A stretch of DNA of 5,744 bases. Origin: Spirochaetaceae bacterium (GTDB taxonomy: Bacteria > Spirochaetota > Spirochaetia > Treponematales > Breznakiellaceae). Below are positions 5,737 to 5,744 of the stretch, one piece after another. The position numbers were made by a program, and so were the translations under genes. Location: positions 1-5,744 of the forward strand of contig JAITHR010000280.1 in NCBI GenBank assembly GCA_031279895.1, in the 5' to 3' direction. Each line of letters opens with the position of its first letter. Position 1 is the stretch's first letter. A model generated the notes under the pieces. That model was given only the letters and a program-made list of their open reading frames with translations, was not told where the DNA came from and ran no database searches.

Positions 5737-5744
5737 CCCGTCTC

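Overview
The window reads as a compact bacterial chromosome segment, moderately GC-rich, with every supported gene on the + strand. It suggests a Gram-negative-type (diderm) bacterium. A spirochaete such as an environmental or gut treponeme is my best guess, from overall feel only; no rRNA or marker gene is present to settle it.

Positions 1-1712 hold three closely spaced genes. They encode a STAS-domain protein (anti-sigma-factor-antagonist type) with an added C-terminal four-cysteine zinc ribbon, a small YbjN/type-III-chaperone-like protein, and a PspA/IM30 (phage shock protein A) coiled-coil protein. Gaps are 27 and 12 nt and ribosome binding sites are good for the second and third genes, so they look like one operon. 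The theme is envelope-stress sensing or membrane maintenance.

Positions 1802-4529 hold two membrane-protein genes that overlap by 14 nt (313 and 599 residues). Both are predicted to have three N-terminal membrane helices, an extracytoplasmic domain, and three C-terminal helices. The larger one carries TPR-like helical repeats followed by a beta-rich segment in its extracytoplasmic part. The 3+3 layout, the tandem overlapping arrangement and local sequence flavour recall the LptF/LptG (YjgP/YjgQ) pair of lipid exporters, but in a very divergent form. This is an inference. If right, the block links PspA to an unusual lipid- or envelope-transport pair.

Positions 4530-4688 are a gene-free spacer. 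It is dominated by a 139-nt nested inverted repeat (4532-4670), probably a small palindromic repeat element or structured RNA. A housekeeping-type promoter follows immediately (TTGACA at 4676) in an abruptly AT-rich stretch.

Positions 4743-5726 encode an ABC transporter permease of the nitrate/sulfonate/taurine (SsuC/TauC) type with two extra N-terminal membrane helices. It is probably the first gene of a separate transport operon whose ATPase and binding protein lie outside the window. The last 18 nt begin with a perfect GC-rich palindrome. No tRNA, rRNA, CRISPR array or transposase gene was seen.
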